A stretch of 64,000 nt of DNA from Cellvibrio sp. 79 (GTDB lineage: Bacteria; Pseudomonadota; Gammaproteobacteria; Pseudomonadales; Cellvibrionaceae): assembly GCA_003056245.1 (NCBI GenBank), contig MVDH01000003.1:1691497-1755496 (forward strand), read 5' to 3'. Position numbers and translations under genes: made by a program. Under the pieces are notes generated by a model. It did not search any database and had not been told where the DNA came from. It saw only the letters and a program-made list of their open reading frames with translations. Positions 17,703 through 26,582 of this stretch are shown here, piece by piece. Numbering within the stretch: position 1 is the first letter of the stretch; every line of letters starts with the position of its first letter.

Positions 17703-20288
17703 ATGACAATCATCAAACCGGCACAGGCGTTGCAGCGCCTGCTTCTGGCGGGGGCAGTGCTCGTCTGCTCATTGCCCGTTGCGCATACTGCAGTTGCACA
17801 AACCAATCTTGCATTAAATAAAACGGTATTCGCCAGCAGTGAACTGCGCGCGGCAAAAGATGCGGTGGATGGCTCTTCTTACAGTCGCTGGGAATCCACT
17901 CAAGGGGTAAGCCAGGCCTGGCTCACGGTAGATCTGGGTAGTACCGCCAATCTGACGCAAGTGGTGGTCGAGTGGGAAGCGGCCAACCCGGAAATTTATC
18001 AAGTACAAGGCTCCAATAATAATTCGACCTGGACTGATCTTGCGCAAAAAACCGGCGGCACTTTTGGCAATCGCACGGATACCTTTGCGGTAAGCGGTAG
18101 TTATCGCTACGTACGTATCAATGCAACCAAGGCTGCGCAGGGCAATGCCTGGGGCTATTCGATTTTTGAATTGAAAGTATTTGGCAGCACGACCAACGCC
18201 AGCAGCAGTTCTTCATCGCGCTCTTCGATAGTGAATTCATCCTCATCCAGCCGCCCGGCGCCGGTGGGATATGTGCCTTTGTTTCCCGAAGGAACCGAGG
18301 TGACAGAACAGATCCAGTATCGCGAGCCCGATGGAACACTCGTGACCTTGATCGGTATGCGCTCCACCGAACGGCATGCGCGTGAACGCGGTGAAGCCTG
18401 GTTATCGCCCAATGATGCGGATGGCCGTTACTTCACTTACCCTCCGTTCTATTTCCAGAACCGCTCCTTCGGTTTAAAAGTGCGCGACACCATTCCGGCG
18501 GGCGGGAAAAATATCCGCATTACCATGCTGATCAATGAAGGCACTTTCTTCGGTACTACCTTCAGCATATTCCGCAATTCCAGCGATCCCACCGTGACTG
18601 AATTCGGCTGGGCATTGAATTACGGTTTTAACAACCTGAAAGAAGGCAATTTGCCGCGCTGCTTTGATGGCGGCAACGAAGATTGTTATATGGATGTGGA
18701 TTCCTATTGGAACACCGGTAAAGACCCGCATCGCCCATTGGTGATGGGGGATCGCATCGAGCTGGCCCCGGCACCGCGCCTGGTGGAAATGAGCGAGTCC
18801 GATAACCGCGCACGTCTCGACGGTGGCGGCTCGCGTTATTATTCCTTTGAGCAACTTTATGTCGTAGGCGAGGGCGTGCGCCCCTGGTACGGTGTCGCGC
18901 CGAACCTGGATTCTGTCGCCGTACCGGATGATGCGTTGCTCGGCGGTGAAACCAGTGTGTCCTACAACTATTCCGAAGAGCCTTACCGGGTATTCCAGCA
19001 AATGGCGAACAATATCGGTATTGCCAATACCGACCGTTTCCTGAAAGGCCGCCGCTTGTTCCACACCTCGTTTGCGACTGGGCAACACTCGGAATTCCCG
19101 GCCCAGAATCCCATCTTCACGGCGCACCAGAATCAATTGGGCAGCAACTTTAACGATGAACGCTGTATCGCCTGTCACCAGTTAAATGGTCGCAGTAAAG
19201 CGGCTGTTGCCGGCGCGGCACTGAATACGCTTTCGGTATTAACCGGGGCGCCGGGGAATCTTCCCGATCCGACTTATGGTTTCAATATCCTGCAAAAAGG
19301 CGCGGTAAATAATGCGGTGAAATTACAGCGCTACGATGTAACGCCGCGCTTCCTCAACGACGGCACGCGCGTGGATATGCACAAGCCGGTGTATGAGTTT
19401 ACCGGTGTCGCGCCGCAACTTTATTCCGTGCGCCAGGCACCGCAGGTAATCGGGACCGGTTTGCTGGAGGCAGTGGACGAGGAAACCATCCTTGCCAATG
19501 TGGATGCTAACGATGTGAACGGCGATGGTGTGCGCGGCAAAGTTAACTTCGTGAAAAACCCCGAAACCGGTGCAACCCAGGTGGGTCGATTTGGCTGGAA
19601 AGCGGCGAAGGTGAGTGTGCGTCACCAGGCTGCTGAAGCGTTTGTGCAGGATATGGGGGTGACTTCGCCGGTGTATCCGGTTCGCTCATGCCAGAAGACC
19701 GAAACCAATTGCCGTCAAACCGGTGTGGTGACTCATGTTTCCGAGCAGGAATTAACTCGCCTGACCAACTACCTGCAATTGCTCGGCGTGCCGGCGCAAC
19801 GCAGTTACCGCAGCGGTTATCCCAACGGTATGCGTGTTTCTGTCGAGCACGATGTGAATCCCGCACAAATCGCCCAGGGCAAAACCGTCTTCGAAAATGC
19901 GAATTGTGTCGCTTGCCACAAAGCGACGCTGACCACGGGCAATACCCATCCCTTCGCTGAATTGCGCAACCAGACCATTCGCCCTTACACCGATTTGCTA
20001 TTGCACGATATGGGCCCGGATCTCGCGGATTCCCTGCCGCAAGACGGCGCTCCGGCTGCCATGTGGCGTACCGCTCCGTTGTGGGGATTGGGTAGCTTGA
20101 AGTACGTACAAAGCGCAACGTCGGCAGGAAATGAGACGAGCGTGCGCTACTTGCACGATGGCCGTGCCCATTCACTGGATGAAGCCATCTTGTGGCATGG
20201 CGGCGAAGCGACTAACAGCCGCTTGAAATATGAAGCGTTATCAAGCGCGGATCGTACTGCATTAAAAGCATTTCTCAATTCCCTCTAA
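17703..20288 (+). CDS. Secreted di-heme oxidoreductase with N-terminal discoidin/CBM32-like domain
   Basis: An exported c-type cytochrome of 861 residues. A signal peptide ends near 'VAHTAVAQ' (about residue 31). Residues 33-160 form an F5/8 type C (discoidin, CBM32-like) domain ('NLALNKTVFASSE', 'YRYVRINATKA'), which usually binds sugars. A poly-Ser linker follows (about 166-185). The rest matches the di-heme oxidoreductase / putative thiol oxidoreductase family (DUF1111, distantly MauG-like), with heme sites CIACH at 488-492 and CVACH at 735-739. A late 'APLWGLGSLKYVQ' and 'YLHDGRAHSLDEAILWHGGE' are family hallmarks. It probably acts in the periplasm or outside the cell on or near polysaccharide. 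The linker style matches secreted Cellvibrio enzymes. Confidence 0.9.
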   Translation: MTIIKPAQALQRLLLAGAVLVCSLPVAHTAVAQTNLALNKTVFASSELRAAKDAVDGSSYSRWESTQGVSQAWLTVDLGSTANLTQVVVEWEAANPEIYQVQGSNNNSTWTDLAQKTGGTFGNRTDTFAVSGSYRYVRINATKAAQGNAWGYSIFELKVFGSTTNASSSSSSRSSIVNSSSSSRPAPVGYVPLFPEGTEVTEQIQYREPDGTLVTLIGMRSTERHARERGEAWLSPNDADGRYFTYPPFYFQNRSFGLKVRDTIPAGGKNIRITMLINEGTFFGTTFSIFRNSSDPTVTEFGWALNYGFNNLKEGNLPRCFDGGNEDCYMDVDSYWNTGKDPHRPLVMGDRIELAPAPRLVEMSESDNRARLDGGGSRYYSFEQLYVVGEGVRPWYGVAPNLDSVAVPDDALLGGETSVSYNYSEEPYRVFQQMANNIGIANTDRFLKGRRLFHTSFATGQHSEFPAQNPIFTAHQNQLGSNFNDERCIACHQLNGRSKAAVAGAALNTLSVLTGAPGNLPDPTYGFNILQKGAVNNAVKLQRYDVTPRFLNDGTRVDMHKPVYEFTGVAPQLYSVRQAPQVIGTGLLEAVDEETILANVDANDVNGDGVRGKVNFVKNPETGATQVGRFGWKAAKVSVRHQAAEAFVQDMGVTSPVYPVRSCQKTETNCRQTGVVTHVSEQELTRLTNYLQLLGVPAQRSYRSGYPNGMRVSVEHDVNPAQIAQGKTVFENANCVACHKATLTTGNTHPFAELRNQTIRPYTDLLLHDMGPDLADSLPQDGAPAAMWRTAPLWGLGSLKYVQSATSAGNETSVRYLHDGRAHSLDEAILWHGGEATNSRLKYEALSSADRTALKAFLNSL

Positions 20289-20310
20289 ATGTAAGTTGTA
20301 CCCCTCTTTG

Positions 20311-20333
20311 GCCCGCTTCGGCGGGCTTTTTTT
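20311..20333 (+). terminator. Terminator after the di-heme oxidoreductase
   Basis: GCCCGC, TTCG tetraloop, GCGGGC and seven T, 23 nt after the stop codon. Confidence 0.92.
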
Positions 20334-20516
20334 ATAGCGGCACCTGCACAACAATTTCGCACCTAAACGTTCATCCTCGCTAAACCAAAGACGAAACAAT
20401 TCCCGGGCAAAATGAAAAGCTCTATCGGCTAATTTTTACCGATCAACACTTTTACTTTACACTTCCGCCTATTGTTGAATTACAAATAAGACACCCAATA
20501 AAACCAGGGGAAGTTC

Positions 20517-21272
20517 ATGAAACGAAGCCAATACAAATGGAATTTGCCCGCCGAAATTACGGCGCGTTTAGGGAGCGAGAGCTGGGGAGCGCAGCGCGCT
20601 ATTTTTGAAGCCGGGCATTTGTTACTTGTGCTGCATGCACCACCAAAAACCGATAGCAACGAGCGCGGGCACGAAGTGTTTCTGCGTTTGCCGCAGGGGA
20701 AGTGGTTGCACAAAGGGATTGATCACGGTGATCACGCCTTGACCCGGTATATGGAAGACTACCACCAGCTTTACACCCAACTTGAAAACCGTTTTGAAAA
20801 AGCCAACAGGATTGACGAATTGTTTGCGGTTATCGACAGCCTGATTCCGCTGGCGCGTTCATCCAATAACATGAAACTGGCCCTGCAAACTGCACGGGAA
20901 TCATTGGATAACGACCCATTCATTATCGATATGCGCGACCGGAGTGTGGATATCGCGCGCGGCTTTGAACTGTTGCTGGCCGATGCGCGCCTGGCATTGG
21001 AATTCCGCCTTGCGCGTAGCGCAGAAGCGCAAGCCCGCGCCGCTGAAATTGGCAACCGCGCACAACACAAACTGAACATTCTGGCTGCTGTGGCCTTTCC
21101 GCTAATGAGTGTGTCTGCGGTATTTGGTATGAATTTGCAGAGTGGTCTGGAAGGGCTGCCGGTGCTGGCTTTCTGGCTGGTGTTTCTGGGCGGATTAGGT
21201 TTGGGTTTATTCGTGAAGGCTTGGGTTTCATCCTCTGCACCGCCAGCACCGGAACAAAAGCAAAAGCGTTAA
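20517..21272 (+). CDS. CorA-like magnesium/divalent cation transporter family protein
   Basis: A 251-residue inner-membrane protein of the CorA superfamily. A long helical cytoplasmic part (residues 75-190) leads to two C-terminal membrane helices. The pore motif GMN is present in 'VFGMNLQSGLEGL', between 'HKLNILAAVAFPLMSVSA' and 'VLAFWLVFLGGLGLGLFV'. It is shorter than classical CorA (about 316 residues) because the N-terminal regulatory domain is reduced. It could be a Mg2+ channel or an efflux-type member such as ZntB; sequence alone does not decide. Confidence 0.82.
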   Translation: MKRSQYKWNLPAEITARLGSESWGAQRAIFEAGHLLLVLHAPPKTDSNERGHEVFLRLPQGKWLHKGIDHGDHALTRYMEDYHQLYTQLENRFEKANRIDELFAVIDSLIPLARSSNNMKLALQTARESLDNDPFIIDMRDRSVDIARGFELLLADARLALEFRLARSAEAQARAAEIGNRAQHKLNILAAVAFPLMSVSAVFGMNLQSGLEGLPVLAFWLVFLGGLGLGLFVKAWVSSSAPPAPEQKQKR

Positions 21273-21372
21273 TCGGTAGCGACAGTGCGCAACGGGATTC
21301 TCCTTTGCGCCCGCCCGATAAATCAGCGACAATCCGCGCCCTTAAAAAAACGAATCTATTTCTGGAGTCATC

Positions 21373-21870
21373 ATGCAAATCTCTGCCGACAAAGTTGTCA
21401 GCTTTCACTATCGCCTGAACGAAACCGGCGGTGAGCAATTGGAAACCTCTTACGATGCAGATCCAACCCTGTACCTGCACGGCCACAACAACCTGCTGCC
21501 AGTATTGGAAGCGGCGCTGAACGGTAAAGTCAAAGGCGATAAAGTAACCGTTAGCGTTACTCCCGAACAAGGTTATGGTGAGCGTAAAGAAGGTGCGATC
21601 CAACGTATTCCAATCAAACATTTGCTCGACCACGAGAAAATCAAAAACAAGCTGAAACCCGGCGTTAAAGTTGCGGTAAATACCCAGCACGGTCCATGGG
21701 AAGCTATCGTATTGAAAGTGGGCAAGTTCAACGTGGATATCGACAGTAACCATCCTTTGGCCGGTAAAAACCTGGAATTTGAATTGGAAGTTATCGACGT
21801 ACGCGATGCCTCCACAGAAGAATTGGCACATGGCCATGCCCATGGTGCCGGTGGCCATCACCACGACTAA
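21373..21870 (+). CDS. slyD: FKBP-type peptidyl-prolyl isomerase SlyD
   Basis: Cytoplasmic prolyl isomerase and chaperone with metal-binding tail. The 165 residues contain the FKBP core split by the insert-in-flap domain ('VSVTPEQGYGERKEGAIQRI' marks the junction). The chaperone insert spans about residues 70-125. The tail 'HGHAHGAGGHHHD' is His-rich and would bind nickel or zinc, as in E. coli SlyD. It begins with 'MQISADKVVSFHYRL' close to the family start. A terminator follows directly. Confidence 0.95.
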   Translation: MQISADKVVSFHYRLNETGGEQLETSYDADPTLYLHGHNNLLPVLEAALNGKVKGDKVTVSVTPEQGYGERKEGAIQRIPIKHLLDHEKIKNKLKPGVKVAVNTQHGPWEAIVLKVGKFNVDIDSNHPLAGKNLEFELEVIDVRDASTEELAHGHAHGAGGHHHD

Positions 21871-21891
21871 TTGACTCTGCGTTGTGTTACC

Positions 21892-21922
21892 AAAAAGCCC
21901 GCATATCACTGCGGGCTTTTTT
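21892..21922 (+). terminator. Terminator after slyD
   Basis: A 12-bp stem (AAAAAGCCCGCA / TGCGGGCTTTTT) with a 6-nt loop, running into T residues. Confidence 0.9.
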
Positions 21923-22036
21923 GTTTTGGCGCCGGTTTTGTTGAAAAGTGTAAAAAATAAGTCAACGTTGTCTTTATCGCTTGCAGCCACAGGATTGGCT
22001 CCGCTATTGTCGTCCCGCTTTGCATAATTCTTATAA

Positions 22037-23278
22037 ATGGGTAATCGGACAAACACTATGAATTCACCAACAGCAAGTGCCAGCGCGGCGCTATCCAATC
22101 GCGTTTTATCAATTGATGTGTTTCGCGGTATCACTATTTTTATTATGGTTTTTGTTAATGAACTGGCCGGTGGGACTGATATTCCGCAATGGATGAAACA
22201 CCTTCCTGCCGATGTCGATGGCATGACTTTCGTTGATTTGGTTTTCCCCGCGTTTTTATTTATCGTCGGCATGTCTATTCCATTTGCAATCCAGGCGCGT
22301 GCAAACAAAGGCGATTCAACATTGGAGATTTTTAAACACATCGCACTGCGCAGTTTGGGGCTGATAGTGATTGGTGTGTTTATGGTAAATACCGAATCCG
22401 GTTATGACGCGGCGGCAATGAGCATCTCCATACCGTTGTGGTCATTGTTGATGTTTATTTATGTATTGTTGATCTGGTCCAATTATCCAAAAACAATTTC
22501 ACCCGCGATTGCACTGGGCGCGAAGTTGATTGGTGTTGCCGGTTTAATCATGTTGTGGTGGTTGTATAAAGGCACCGAGAGTGCCGGTATGACGCCGCAG
22601 TGGTGGGGAATACTCGGATTAATTGGTTGGGCGTATTTAATTGCGGGTACGATTTTTTTGTTGTGCCGCAATATTGTTTCTGCACCTGTTCGGGTATTAA
22701 CGCTGGCGGTCGTTGCGCTGGTGTTGCTCGGATTGTTTGCCATTTCATTTAAAGCGGATGCGACCAGTGCGTCACTGCTTGTATTGATAAAAGGGCAAGC
22801 CGGTAATTACACCCATGCGGCAATTGTGTTAGCCGGTGTTATCTTGTCGCAATTATTTTATGCCTCGCAATTTGCAACACAGAAGGCTAAATATTATTGG
22901 TTATTTACCTCTGTAACAGGATTGCTCGCGCTGGCGAGTTGGCAATTTTTTCCGATCTCCAAAATCTGGTCTACGCCGAGTTGGGGCTTGTTTAGCGTAT
23001 TTTTCTGTTGTGTCATTTTTGGTGTGGTTTATTGGTTGGTTGATGTCAAGCAACACCGTGCCTGGACCCGATTGTTTGAACCATCTGCAACCAATCCCCT
23101 GCTGGTTTATATTTTGCCGTACATTTTATTTGCGCTGAGCGGGATTGTTGGTTTTTCTTTTCGCCCGGAAATTTTTGAGGCGGGTGTGCCAGGGATTATC
23201 TGGAGTTTGTTTTTTTCGTGCGTGATTATGTTGATTGGTGCTGGCCTTACGCGGATGGGATTGCGGGTTAAGCTTTAA
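22037..23278 (+). CDS. NagX-like / DUF5009 membrane acyltransferase-type protein
   Basis: An integral membrane protein of about 406-413 residues with eleven or so hydrophobic segments. 'RVLSIDVFRGITIFIMVFVN' near the N-terminus and 'FPAFLFIVGMSIPFAI' match the family that includes bacterial NagX and the catalytic domain of human heparan-alpha-glucosaminide N-acetyltransferase. In other bacteria NagX sits in N-acetylglucosamine use clusters; no nag genes are near here. The start may be 22058 instead of 22037, which would remove seven unconserved residues. Role: probably transport or transmembrane acetylation of an amino sugar, by family analogy only. Confidence 0.8.
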   Translation: MGNRTNTMNSPTASASAALSNRVLSIDVFRGITIFIMVFVNELAGGTDIPQWMKHLPADVDGMTFVDLVFPAFLFIVGMSIPFAIQARANKGDSTLEIFKHIALRSLGLIVIGVFMVNTESGYDAAAMSISIPLWSLLMFIYVLLIWSNYPKTISPAIALGAKLIGVAGLIMLWWLYKGTESAGMTPQWWGILGLIGWAYLIAGTIFLLCRNIVSAPVRVLTLAVVALVLLGLFAISFKADATSASLLVLIKGQAGNYTHAAIVLAGVILSQLFYASQFATQKAKYYWLFTSVTGLLALASWQFFPISKIWSTPSWGLFSVFFCCVIFGVVYWLVDVKQHRAWTRLFEPSATNPLLVYILPYILFALSGIVGFSFRPEIFEAGVPGIIWSLFFSCVIMLIGAGLTRMGLRVKL

Positions 23279-23323
23279 TTCTTCGGGTAGTTAATATGTA
23301 TTTATAATGTGACTACGATGTGA

Positions 23324-23431
23324 GTTTTCCGCCAGGGCTTTGTGTTTCGAAACCCTCAAGTCAGGGACGACTTGAGGGAGCTACAGGGATGTATTTATGC
23401 GTTTTCGAAACACAAAGTCCTGGCGGAAAAC
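23324..23431. repeat. 108-bp nested palindromic element
   Basis: Outer arms of 29 bp at 23324-23352 and 23403-23431 are inverted copies with one mismatch. Inside them a second perfect 10-bp stem (CCCTCAAGTC / GACTTGAGGG) lies at 23353-23362 and 23369-23378, followed by a 24-nt single-stranded part. It sits between two convergent genes, 45 bp past one stop and 21 bp past the other. It could be a small mobile (MITE-like) element, a bidirectional transcription stop, or both. No other copy was found in this window by eye. Confidence 0.85.
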
Positions 23432-23452
23432 GGTGTGCGAAGTACCGTTAGG

Positions 23453-24262
23453 TTAATCCCATTCAGGCGCAAATCCCGGATTGGCAACCCTGTCGCCACG
23501 ATCCAGTTCTGCAATCGCTTTTATTTCCTCATCTGTCAATTTGATATTCGCCGCCAGCAAATTACTCTGCAAATTTTCCCGCTTGGTCGACGATGGAATC
23601 ACCGCAAAACCTTGTTGTAATGACCATGCCAATGCGATTTGCGCGGGCGTTGCTTGATGGGCTTCAGCAATCTGCTGGATTACAGGTTCTGTCAGCACTT
23701 TACCCACCGCTAACGGCATATAAGCGGTTATGTGAATGCCTTTTTCGCGCAGGAAATTAATTAATTTTCGATTTTGCAAAAACGGATGGACTTCAATCTG
23801 GTTGGTAGCAATGTTATTGGCTCCGATAAGGTCAATTGCTTCCTGTATATGCTTGATAGTGAAATTGGAAATGCCGATTAATTCAGTCAACCCTTCACGT
23901 TTCGCTTGCAGCAATTGCTCCAGGTAAACTGCTGCCGGAATTTCATCGTTGGGTGATGGCCAATGGATCAGCGTGAGATTCACTCGTTCCAGTTGCAATT
24001 TTTGTAGGCTTTCTTTCAAACTCGTAATTAATTTTCCTTCAGCAAAACGATCGGTCCAGATTTTGGTGGTAACAAATAATTTGTTCGCAGAAATTTTGCT
24101 GGCCTTGATTGCCCTGCCCACATCAGCTTCGTTGTTGTAGGCTCGCGCTGTATCAATATGGCGGTAACCGAGTTCAATGCCGTTATAAACTGCATCAAAT
24201 GCTTGCTGGTCTTTCAAACGGAATGTGCCCAGGCCGAATGGTGGAATATTTGCAGTACTCAT
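23453..24262 (-). CDS. dkgB: Aldo/keto reductase, 2,5-diketo-D-gluconate reductase type
   Basis: A 269-residue NADPH-dependent aldo/keto reductase. The catalytic tetrad is visible: Asp and Tyr in 'HIDTARAYNNE', Lys in 'FVTTKIW' and His in 'LIHWPSP'. 'GISNFTIKHIQEA' and the C-terminal 'IPSSTKRENLQSNLLA' (NADP phosphate binding) match DkgB. The start at 24262 is chosen because GGAG lies 6 nt upstream, against 3 nt for the ATG just before it. The linked LysR gene (25653) parallels the yafC-dkgB neighbourhood of E. coli, here with an MFS gene between. Confidence 0.9.
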   Translation of the reverse strand: MSTANIPPFGLGTFRLKDQQAFDAVYNGIELGYRHIDTARAYNNEADVGRAIKASKISANKLFVTTKIWTDRFAEGKLITSLKESLQKLQLERVNLTLIHWPSPNDEIPAAVYLEQLLQAKREGLTELIGISNFTIKHIQEAIDLIGANNIATNQIEVHPFLQNRKLINFLREKGIHITAYMPLAVGKVLTEPVIQQIAEAHQATPAQIALAWSLQQGFAVIPSSTKRENLQSNLLAANIKLTDEEIKAIAELDRGDRVANPGFAPEWD

Positions 24263-24303
24263 CATTAACTCCGATAAAAATAGTGATGAAAAATGTAGCG
24301 AAT

Positions 24304-25515
24304 TTAGTGAGAACTAACAATCGTGTTCTCAGGTAATTCCATTGGCAGTGGATTGGCTTTATCGAGCCTACCGCTCCAGCGTGTCAATAAAATTGCACCC
24401 ACAACAATCAATGCGCCGATCCAGGGTGTATGTTGCAACCCCCAGTTGGCGACAATTAATCCGCCTCCCCATGCGCCAAGTGCGATTCCCAAATTAAACG
24501 CAGCAATATTTAAACCGGATGCAACATCGATAGCTTGTGGCGCGTGATGTGCGGCTTGTTGCACCACATACACTTGCAGGCCCGGCACATTACCGAATGC
24601 AAATGCTCCCCACACCAAAACCGTTGCAATTGCAAACCATGGATTACTGGCGGTGAATGTAAAAACAAATAACACGAGCGCCAATCCTGCGAAAATAATT
24701 TGCAGTGCAGGAATCGGACCTTTTTTGTCGGCAAGCTTTCCGCCCCAAATATTTCCTACTGCGACTGATACGCCATACACCAGTAAAATCAACGCGACAC
24801 TGCTATTACTCAGGCCGGTGATCTGTTCCAGGATCGGCGCAAGAAATGTGAACGCGATAAATGTGCCGCCGTAACCAAACGCCGTCATCGCATATACCAA
24901 CAGCAAACGTGGTTGTTTTAACACCTGCAATTGTTGCAAAACCGACGCCGGCTGGTTGTGTTGCAAATTACGCGGAATAAAAAACAAGCTCGCAAAAAAT
25001 GCAATTACACCTAATGCAGATACCGCTAAAAATGTTGCGCGCCAACCAAAATGCTGACCGATAAATGTGCCGAGTGGTACACCTGTCACTAGCGCTACCG
25101 TCAGGCCGGAAAACATAATGGCAATCGCGCTGGCTGCTTTATCTTTCGCGACCAAATTGGTGGCGATAGTGGCGCCAATCGAAAAGAAAACACCGTGCGC
25201 AAGACCTGTCAGAATTCGTGCAACCACCAATGATTCATAACCGGGTGCCTGCCAAGCCACAAGGTTGCCCAGCGTGAATAACAACATCAAACCCAGCAGT
25301 AAAAATTTGCGTGGCAACTTGCCAGTGAGTGCCGTTAATACCGGCGCACCCACGGCAACCCCCAGGGCATAAAGGCTGACGAGCAATCCTGCCGACGGCA
25401 AACTTACCTGCAAATCGGCGGCAATAGTCGGAATCAAACCAACAATTACAAACTCGGTGGTGCCTATGGCAAAGGCGCTGATAGTCAGCGCCAGTAAGGC
25501 AATGGGAATACGCAT
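24304..25515 (-). CDS. MFS efflux transporter (AraJ/YdhP-like)
   Basis: A 403-residue major facilitator with twelve hydrophobic segments. The N-terminal 'LLALTISAFAIGTTEFVIVG' and 'AGLLVSLYALGVAVGAPVLT' are typical of the drug:H+ antiporter-1 subgroup with AraJ, YdhP and SotB. 'FSGLTVALVTGVPLGTFIG' is the segment-5 motif of exporters. It is 41 bp upstream of dkgB in the same direction, and divergent from the LysR gene, which probably controls both. Confidence 0.88.
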   Translation of the reverse strand: MRIPIALLALTISAFAIGTTEFVIVGLIPTIAADLQVSLPSAGLLVSLYALGVAVGAPVLTALTGKLPRKFLLLGLMLLFTLGNLVAWQAPGYESLVVARILTGLAHGVFFSIGATIATNLVAKDKAASAIAIMFSGLTVALVTGVPLGTFIGQHFGWRATFLAVSALGVIAFFASLFFIPRNLQHNQPASVLQQLQVLKQPRLLLVYAMTAFGYGGTFIAFTFLAPILEQITGLSNSSVALILLVYGVSVAVGNIWGGKLADKKGPIPALQIIFAGLALVLFVFTFTASNPWFAIATVLVWGAFAFGNVPGLQVYVVQQAAHHAPQAIDVASGLNIAAFNLGIALGAWGGGLIVANWGLQHTPWIGALIVVGAILLTRWSGRLDKANPLPMELPENTIVSSH

Positions 25516-25652
25516 AACACTTTCCTCAATAGCGACAAATGGACGATGAAGCTATTGTCGTCGGTTGATATTTGCAGAAAAATAGGTGTATCTGCATAAG
25601 ATCTTTGCAAAAAAATCAATAAAGGGGCGAAAACTCAATAATGAGGTGGGCG

Positions 25653-26549
25653 ATGAAAACAACATTCGATGAAATGCAGGCGTTTATGCGGGTGGTAGAC
25701 ACAGGTTCGATCACCGCTGCTGCCGATCAATTAGGGCAAACGGTATCCGCATTAAGCCGCGCGCTGGCACGGTTGGAAGAAAAGCTGGAAGTCACTTTAA
25801 TGCGCCGCACCACACGCCGCCTGGAATTAACCGAAGAAGGGCAAGTGTTCCTCGCGCAAGCGCGCAAAATTATTAGCGCAGTGGAAGAAGCCGAAGAGCA
25901 AATGGAAATTCGCCGCAAATTACCGGCGGGTTTATTGCGTGTAAATGCGGCCTCGCCGTTTATGCTGCATGTGTTGGTGCCGTTGGTGCGTGGTTTTCGC
26001 CAGCGTTATCCGGATATTGATCTCGAATTAAATACTAATGATCAAATTATCGATTTGCTTGAGCATCGCACCGATATTGCCATTCGCATCGGCGCACTCA
26101 GCGATTCAAGTTTGCATGCGCGACCATTGATGACTAATCGTTTGCGCGTTCTCGCTAGCCCGAAATATTTACACGAAATGGGCGCGCCAAAATCACCCGA
26201 TGATTTGTTGTCGCATCGCCTGCTTGGTTTTTCGCGTCCCGAATCCTTGAATGCATGGCCGTTACGAAATGCGCAGGGAGATAGATTTATTATTGCACCG
26301 CAAGTACTTGCATCGAGTGGAGAAACATTACGGCAACTCGCATTAGCGGGAGAAGGAATTGTTTGCCTTGCGGATTTTATGACGAGCGAAGATAGAAAAA
26401 ATGGCAGTCTGATTGAGATACTAACGGGGGATACGGTGGAGGTATTGCAGCCGGTAAATGCAGTCTATTATCGCAATACCGCATTGGCTTCGCGTATTTC
26501 CTGTTTTCTGGACTATGTAAGCGAGCACGTGGGAAAAGAAAAAATTTAA
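25653..26549 (+). CDS. LysR family transcriptional regulator
   Basis: A DNA-binding regulator of 298 residues. The winged helix-turn-helix is at residues 3-62 ('MQAFMRVVDTGSITAAADQL', 'SALSRALARLEEKLEVTLMR'). A periplasmic-binding-protein-like effector domain spans about residues 88-295. The start at 25653 follows an AGGTG element 5 nt away and gives the normal LysR N-terminus. It is divergent from the MFS gene across 137 bp, the usual LysR arrangement for self and neighbour control. It resembles YafC-type regulators. The effector is unknown. Confidence 0.9.
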   Translation: MKTTFDEMQAFMRVVDTGSITAAADQLGQTVSALSRALARLEEKLEVTLMRRTTRRLELTEEGQVFLAQARKIISAVEEAEEQMEIRRKLPAGLLRVNAASPFMLHVLVPLVRGFRQRYPDIDLELNTNDQIIDLLEHRTDIAIRIGALSDSSLHARPLMTNRLRVLASPKYLHEMGAPKSPDDLLSHRLLGFSRPESLNAWPLRNAQGDRFIIAPQVLASSGETLRQLALAGEGIVCLADFMTSEDRKNGSLIEILTGDTVEVLQPVNAVYYRNTALASRISCFLDYVSEHVGKEKI

Positions 26550-26582
26550 TTATCCTTAATCAATTTTATTGCCGGGAAAAAA

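Noticed and set aside
18474-19178. A 234-codon minus-strand frame inside the di-heme oxidoreductase
   Set aside because: Antisense to a gene with clear heme motifs; no independent support.
20923-22341. A 472-codon minus-strand frame spanning the CorA-like, slyD and NagX-like genes
   Set aside because: It lies antisense to three well-supported genes and has no coherent domain; its length comes from the codon bias of the real genes.
23342-23620. A 92-codon plus-strand frame starting in the 108-bp palindrome
   Set aside because: It runs through the palindrome and then antisense to dkgB; no ribosome binding site.
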